14,443 nucleotides of DNA from an uncultured Azospirillum sp. (GTDB taxonomy: Bacteria > Pseudomonadota > Alphaproteobacteria > RF32 > CAG-239), in the NCBI GenBank assembly GCA_900538765.1, contig UQAB01000034.1:1-14443 (forward strand), given 5' to 3'. Every line of letters starts with the position of its first letter. The stretch's first letter is position 1. Positions 13,188 through 14,443 of the stretch are shown in pieces. Made by a program: the position numbers and the translations under genes. The notes below the pieces were generated by a model. It was not told the origin of the DNA and made no database searches. It saw only the letters and a list, made by a program, of their open reading frames with translations.

Positions 13188-13580
13188 ATGGAAACGTTTA
13201 TTATTGTTTTGCTCGCTGCCGTATCTTTGTTTTTCTTTTATCTGTCCTTGCGAATTATTATTGATATGCGCAGGCATGAAAGAAAATTTAAGAAAGATGT
13301 CAGCATCTTAGCCGCCGTTTTTGCTTCGTCTGCATTTGGACTTGCCTCTTTATTTCAGGATGTTTCAATCATTTTAGCCGTTATTTTCAGCTGTATTTTG
13401 GTTATGTGCTGCTTTTACCGGCTATATAAACTAAGAAAGAAAAAGCAACAGATTGAAGAAGCATACAAATGGTCAACTTTTAACGCGTATGAGTATGAGG
13501 TTAACAAGGTTTATTTCTGGTTTTTCGGCATTTATACGCCGTGCATAGCCGCCCTTCTTCTCCTCAGCCATTCTTTCTGA
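13188..13580 (+). CDS. Small multi-pass inner-membrane protein, unknown function
   Basis: I do not recognise this 130-residue protein. It has about four hydrophobic segments: 3-25 (rich in Ile, Val, Phe), about 41-57, about 60-78 with a Cys pair, and about 108-128. The first loop is basic (MRRHERKFKK), as is the stretch after the third segment (YKLRKKKQQ), which by the positive-inside rule puts both in the cytoplasm. The segment EEAYKWSTFNAYEYEVNKVY links to the last helix. There is a good promoter but no visible Shine-Dalgarno before the ATG; the preceding 25 bases are almost all A/T. It is monocistronic, closed by the terminator at 13585-13621, and divergent from fba. Confidence 0.75.
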   Translation: METFIIVLLAAVSLFFFYLSLRIIIDMRRHERKFKKDVSILAAVFASSAFGLASLFQDVSIILAVIFSCILVMCCFYRLYKLRKKKQQIEEAYKWSTFNAYEYEVNKVYFWFFGIYTPCIAALLLLSHSF

Positions 13581-13584
13581 AATT

Positions 13585-13621
13585 AAAAAAGATTGCTTCA
13601 TAAAAGAAGCAATCTTTTTTT
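13585..13621. terminator. Bidirectional terminator between convergent genes
   Basis: AAAAAAGATTGCTTC (13585-13599) and GAAGCAATCTTTTTT (13606-13620) form a 15-bp stem with a 6-base loop, between the membrane protein stop (13580) and the stop of the minus-strand surface protein (13637). The A-run on one side and T-run on the other serve both genes. Confidence 0.93.
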
Positions 13622-13636
13622 CGTATTTTAAGAGGC

Positions 13637-14443
13637 TTATTTGAAGAAATTTGTTTCAAAAATTTTCATTTGCCGGCCAAATTCCGAAGTGGAAGAAAAA
13701 TCAGCTTTGCCGATACGCGTCCAAGAACCTGAAGGCGTATCTGTACCATAGGCCGTACTTCCGACAGCGCTTGTTCCAGAACCAGAAAAGTAATTGGAGG
13801 CAGAAGCAGATGCTTTGTAATATCCGCTTATTGTCATTATTTCACATCCTGAGGTATACTTGAAATAAGGCTTCCATATAAAGGTGTAAGATCTGTTTCC
13901 TGTGATTTGCGCCCTAATAATTGCGTTTGGCGAATTAATATAGGTAAAGTTATCAGTTGCTCCATCATTATCATCAGAATGCCCATTAAATGCTTCAACT
14001 TCTGTTTGGTTGCTTGTAATATTTATTATTGCATTATCGTTGATGTTTGTTGTTGTACCAGCAAACGCTTCGCCGTTTCCTGAAGCATCTTTTACATTTA
14101 TGTTAACGATAGAATCTCCATTTATTGTTATGTTACTTTTATAAAACCCGCGATTTTTTGTTCCTATTGGTCTTAAATTCAACTTTGTATCATTCATTAT
14201 AATTTGAGAACCGTAGACAGCTACAGCGGCATTGGTATAGATATTTACTATTCCTGACATTGTTGAGGAAAAATTTTTCGACAAAGCTGTTATGGCATTA
14301 TATCCATTTGTTACCTTCATATTCATATTTCTGATATCGGTACTTCCTTTGAGATACAGCGGGGTGTTGAGCAGCGTGATGTCTGAAACTTTGGTATTGT
14401 CTGAGGTATACAGATAATTGTTCAGCGTCAGCGTATAACATTG
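13637..14443 (-). CDS. Repetitive surface protein, C-terminal part (5' end outside the window)
   Basis: The frame stays open from its stop at 13637 to the last base of the window, giving 268 residues with no N-terminus. An internal ATG at 14326 has no ribosome binding site and is probably not the start. The sequence is rich in Asn, Thr, Ser, Ile and Tyr. It contains short alternating strands such as YLYTSDNTKVSDITLLN, SNITINGDSIVNINVK and NINDNAIINITSNQ, the pattern of a right-handed beta-helix or filamentous adhesin-like passenger. The last 80 residues are Ser/Gly/Thr/Tyr-rich and end in MKIFETNFFK. I see no autotransporter barrel, LPXTG or other anchor at the C-terminus. Function unknown; an exported adhesin-like protein is the most likely class. 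Confidence 0.7.
   Translation of the reverse strand, partial: QCYTLTLNNYLYTSDNTKVSDITLLNTPLYLKGSTDIRNMNMKVTNGYNAITALSKNFSSTMSGIVNIYTNAAVAVYGSQIIMNDTKLNLRPIGTKNRGFYKSNITINGDSIVNINVKDASGNGEAFAGTTTNINDNAIINITSNQTEVEAFNGHSDDNDGATDNFTYINSPNAIIRAQITGNRSYTFIWKPYFKYTSGCEIMTISGYYKASASASNYFSGSGTSAVGSTAYGTDTPSGSWTRIGKADFSSTSEFGRQMKIFETNFFK

Noticed and set aside
1..14443. CRISPR array, tRNA or rRNA genes, insertion sequences
   Set aside because: Scanning by eye found no regularly spaced direct repeats, no tRNA-like T-arm plus acceptor pattern, no rRNA core motifs and no transposase-like frame.

Overview
The window looks like chromosomal DNA of a low-GC (low-to-mid 40s %) alphaproteobacterium, plausibly one of the uncultured gut-type Rhodospirillales-like lineages. 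The class assignment rests on a ChpT histidine phosphotransferase, the folate-dependent tRNA methylase TrmFO, the HpnC/HpnD/HpnE squalene pathway and a 349-residue class II aldolase. The finer placement is inference from base composition and from the Cys-rich and Asn/Ser/Tyr-rich secreted proteins. Most genes are compactly arranged housekeeping or signalling genes, and nearly every transcription unit ends in a clear intrinsic terminator.

Layout. 1-290 has no convincing gene but holds the first copy of a diverged ~90-bp structured repeat (78-175). 290-571 (-) is a small one-pass membrane protein. 691-2096 (-) carries rpe followed by a PhoB-type response regulator. 2238-2735 (+) is a ferritin-like protein with a bacterioferritin-type di-iron site and a Cys pair as in Dps-like thioferritins. 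2817-3033 (+) is a protein-free transcription unit with its own promoter, three hairpins and a terminator: a candidate small RNA. 3091-6258 (-) is a tight four-gene operon: unknown secreted protein, chpT, CheYII-like receiver, cheR. 6400-10507 (+) is a translationally coupled operon trmFO-hpnC-hpnD-hpnE, joining tRNA methylation with squalene (hopanoid precursor) synthesis. After it come the second repeat copy and two hairpins.

10710-11890 (-) is the most unusual part: a secreted Cys-rich protein ending in a DUF1566/Lcl-type C-type-lectin-like domain with an Asn/Ser/Tyr-rich tail. It is preceded by a ~213-nt structured leader RNA with an extended -10 promoter, a long-range helix, a potential pseudoknot and an intrinsic terminator just before the ribosome binding site. 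I do not recognise this RNA. It looks like a riboswitch, attenuator or independent ncRNA. 11974-13023 (-) is class II fructose-bisphosphate aldolase, 13188-13580 (+) a small multi-pass membrane protein, and 13637-14443 (-) the C-terminal part of a repetitive surface protein that runs off the window.

How it works together: ChpT normally relays phosphate from CckA to CtrA and CpdR, so the central operon links cell-cycle/motility phosphorelay components with chemotaxis adaptation enzymes. HpnD, HpnC and HpnE convert farnesyl diphosphate through presqualene diphosphate and hydroxysqualene to squalene. rpe and fba are central carbon enzymes. The accessory-looking material is concentrated at 10508-11890 and at 13637 to the end.
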